DNA of 64,000 nucleotides, taken from the NCBI GenBank assembly GCA_902579465.1, contig CACHGV010000001.1, positions 1 to 64,000 of the forward strand. Direction: 5' to 3'. Below are positions 63,415 to 64,000 of the stretch, piece by piece; positions within the stretch are counted from its first letter, which is position 1; every line of letters starts with the position of its first letter. Under the pieces are notes generated by a model, which saw only the letters and a list, made by a program, of their open reading frames with translations, made no database searches and had not been told where the DNA came from. Source of the stretch: an uncultured Pelagibacteraceae bacterium (GTDB lineage: Bacteria > Pseudomonadota > Alphaproteobacteria > Pelagibacterales > Pelagibacteraceae). Position numbers and translations under genes: made by a program.

Positions 63415-64000
63415 ATGGATTTAAATATAGTTAATAACCAAGAACAATTTTTAGCAGGTAAACTTAGAGGGTATACTTTAAAAGGTGCAGAAAATAAATT
63501 TGACGATAAAGGAAAACCTTTACCATTTCCAGGGTGCACAATAATTTGTAATATTCCTCTTAATACATATTTATCCGATCAAATTATTGGTTTTCAAAAA
63601 AAATTAGAAAATTTTAATCCTGAAAAAACTTATTCCTATTTACCACCATCAAGTTTTCATATGACATTATTTGACTGTTGTAATTTAAATACAAAAAATA
63701 CTTATTATTGGCCAACAGATATAGATCTTGATATGGATTACAAAGATATAGCTATTCAATTAAATAAAAGAATTGAAAACTATAATTTTCCAAAAGAAAT
63801 CAATTTAAAACTAAAAACATTTTTTGGAGGTTACAGCATTGTTTTAGAACCCTTTTCTGAGGAGGACGAAAAAATTTTAAGAAATTGTAGAGATGAACTA
63901 AGTAATTTATTGAAAATTAAATTTGAAAATCATCAAAGATATACTTTCCATGTTACATTAGCTTATATCTTGAGACAACTTAATGAAACTGAAATAAAAA
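63415..64000 (+). CDS. 2H-phosphoesterase-like protein (DUF1868 type), partial
   Basis: The frame opens with ATG at 63415 and runs off the window after 195 codons. Two H-x-T motifs are visible: SFHMTLF at about residue 82 and FHVTLAY at about residue 182, the hallmark of the 2H phosphoesterase fold (2'-5' RNA ligase / cyclic phosphodiesterase superfamily). The N-terminal KLRGYTLKGAENKFDDKGKPLPFPGCTII resembles the DUF1868 family. It follows the glycerophosphodiester phosphodiesterase by 9 bases and is likely in the ugp operon. Substrate is unknown; a cyclic phosphate or phosphodiester is plausible. Confidence 0.7.
   Translation, partial: MDLNIVNNQEQFLAGKLRGYTLKGAENKFDDKGKPLPFPGCTIICNIPLNTYLSDQIIGFQKKLENFNPEKTYSYLPPSSFHMTLFDCCNLNTKNTYYWPTDIDLDMDYKDIAIQLNKRIENYNFPKEINLKLKTFFGGYSIVLEPFSEEDEKILRNCRDELSNLLKIKFENHQRYTFHVTLAYILRQLNETEIK

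Noticed and set aside
1..64000. CRISPR array, insertion sequence, prophage or integrated element
   Set aside because: No regularly spaced repeats of 20 or more bases, no transposase, integrase or phage gene, and no target duplications were seen. Gene order is housekeeping and phosphate metabolism throughout.

Overview
The window is a very AT-rich, tightly packed bacterial chromosome segment. Start and stop codons often touch or overlap, and no gene-free stretch exceeds about 300 bases. Gene content, operon order and protein similarity point to an alphaproteobacterium of the SAR11 (Pelagibacter) type: bamA-skp-lpxD-fabZ-lpxA-lpxI-lpxB, eno-ftsB-lipA, ntrYX-trkA without ntrBC, a general amino-acid (Aap) transporter, and a large phosphate-acquisition block. 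The taxonomic call is inference from recognised genes, not a database match.

Layout. (1) 1-5.9 kb, plus strand: outer-membrane biogenesis and lipid A synthesis (bamA partial, skp, lpxD, fabZ, lpxA, lpxI, lpxB). (2) 5.8-13.2 kb, minus strand: ppiD, trpE, trpG, trpD, trpC, then lexA and gltX. lexA has its own alphaproteobacterial SOS box. (3) 13.3-19.8 kb, plus strand: tpiA, secG, pyrG, kdsA, eno, ftsB, lipA and a RatA/COQ10-like gene. (4) 19.8-21.8 kb, minus strand: pncC, pgpA and ispDF. (5) 21.9-27.8 kb, plus strand: ntrY, ntrX, trkA, trkH and tRNA-Arg. (6) 28.0-32.8 kb: aapJQMP and an XRE regulator. (7) 32.8-39.1 kb: tRNA-Asn, tRNA-Cys, valS, ilvD, manC and a small lysine-rich protein.

(8) 39.1 kb to the end is almost entirely phosphorus metabolism. 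It begins with a lipid-remodelling trio: a diacylglycerol-kinase-like gene, a PlcP-like phospholipase C and an Agt-like glycosyltransferase. Next come phoR, an exported protein of unknown function, pstS-pstC-pstA-pstB-phoU-phoB, sixA, ppk and ppx. A NUDIX gene that looks frameshifted and an exported TPR protein follow. Then come phnX (phosphonoacetaldehyde hydrolase), a short GlpD-like dehydrogenase, ugpB-ugpA-ugpE-ugpE2-ugpC, a glycerophosphodiester phosphodiesterase, and a 2H-phosphoesterase-like gene cut by the window end. Together they would sense phosphate, import phosphate and glycerol-phosphate compounds, store polyphosphate, break phosphonate and diester bonds, and replace phospholipids with glycolipids.

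The most interesting non-coding signal is a set of 11-bp-periodic direct repeats of a TGTAA(C/T)A-like half-site upstream of pstS, phnX and ugpB, with a weaker copy upstream of plcP. They look like a lineage-specific PhoB box and would tie the block into one regulon. Other points for a second look are a 14-A tract at the start of lpxD, a 10-A tract where the NUDIX gene loses frame, a locally GC-rich patch inside ilvD, a tandem ugpE duplication with a 53-bp identical stretch, and hairpins directly after each of the three substrate-binding-protein genes.
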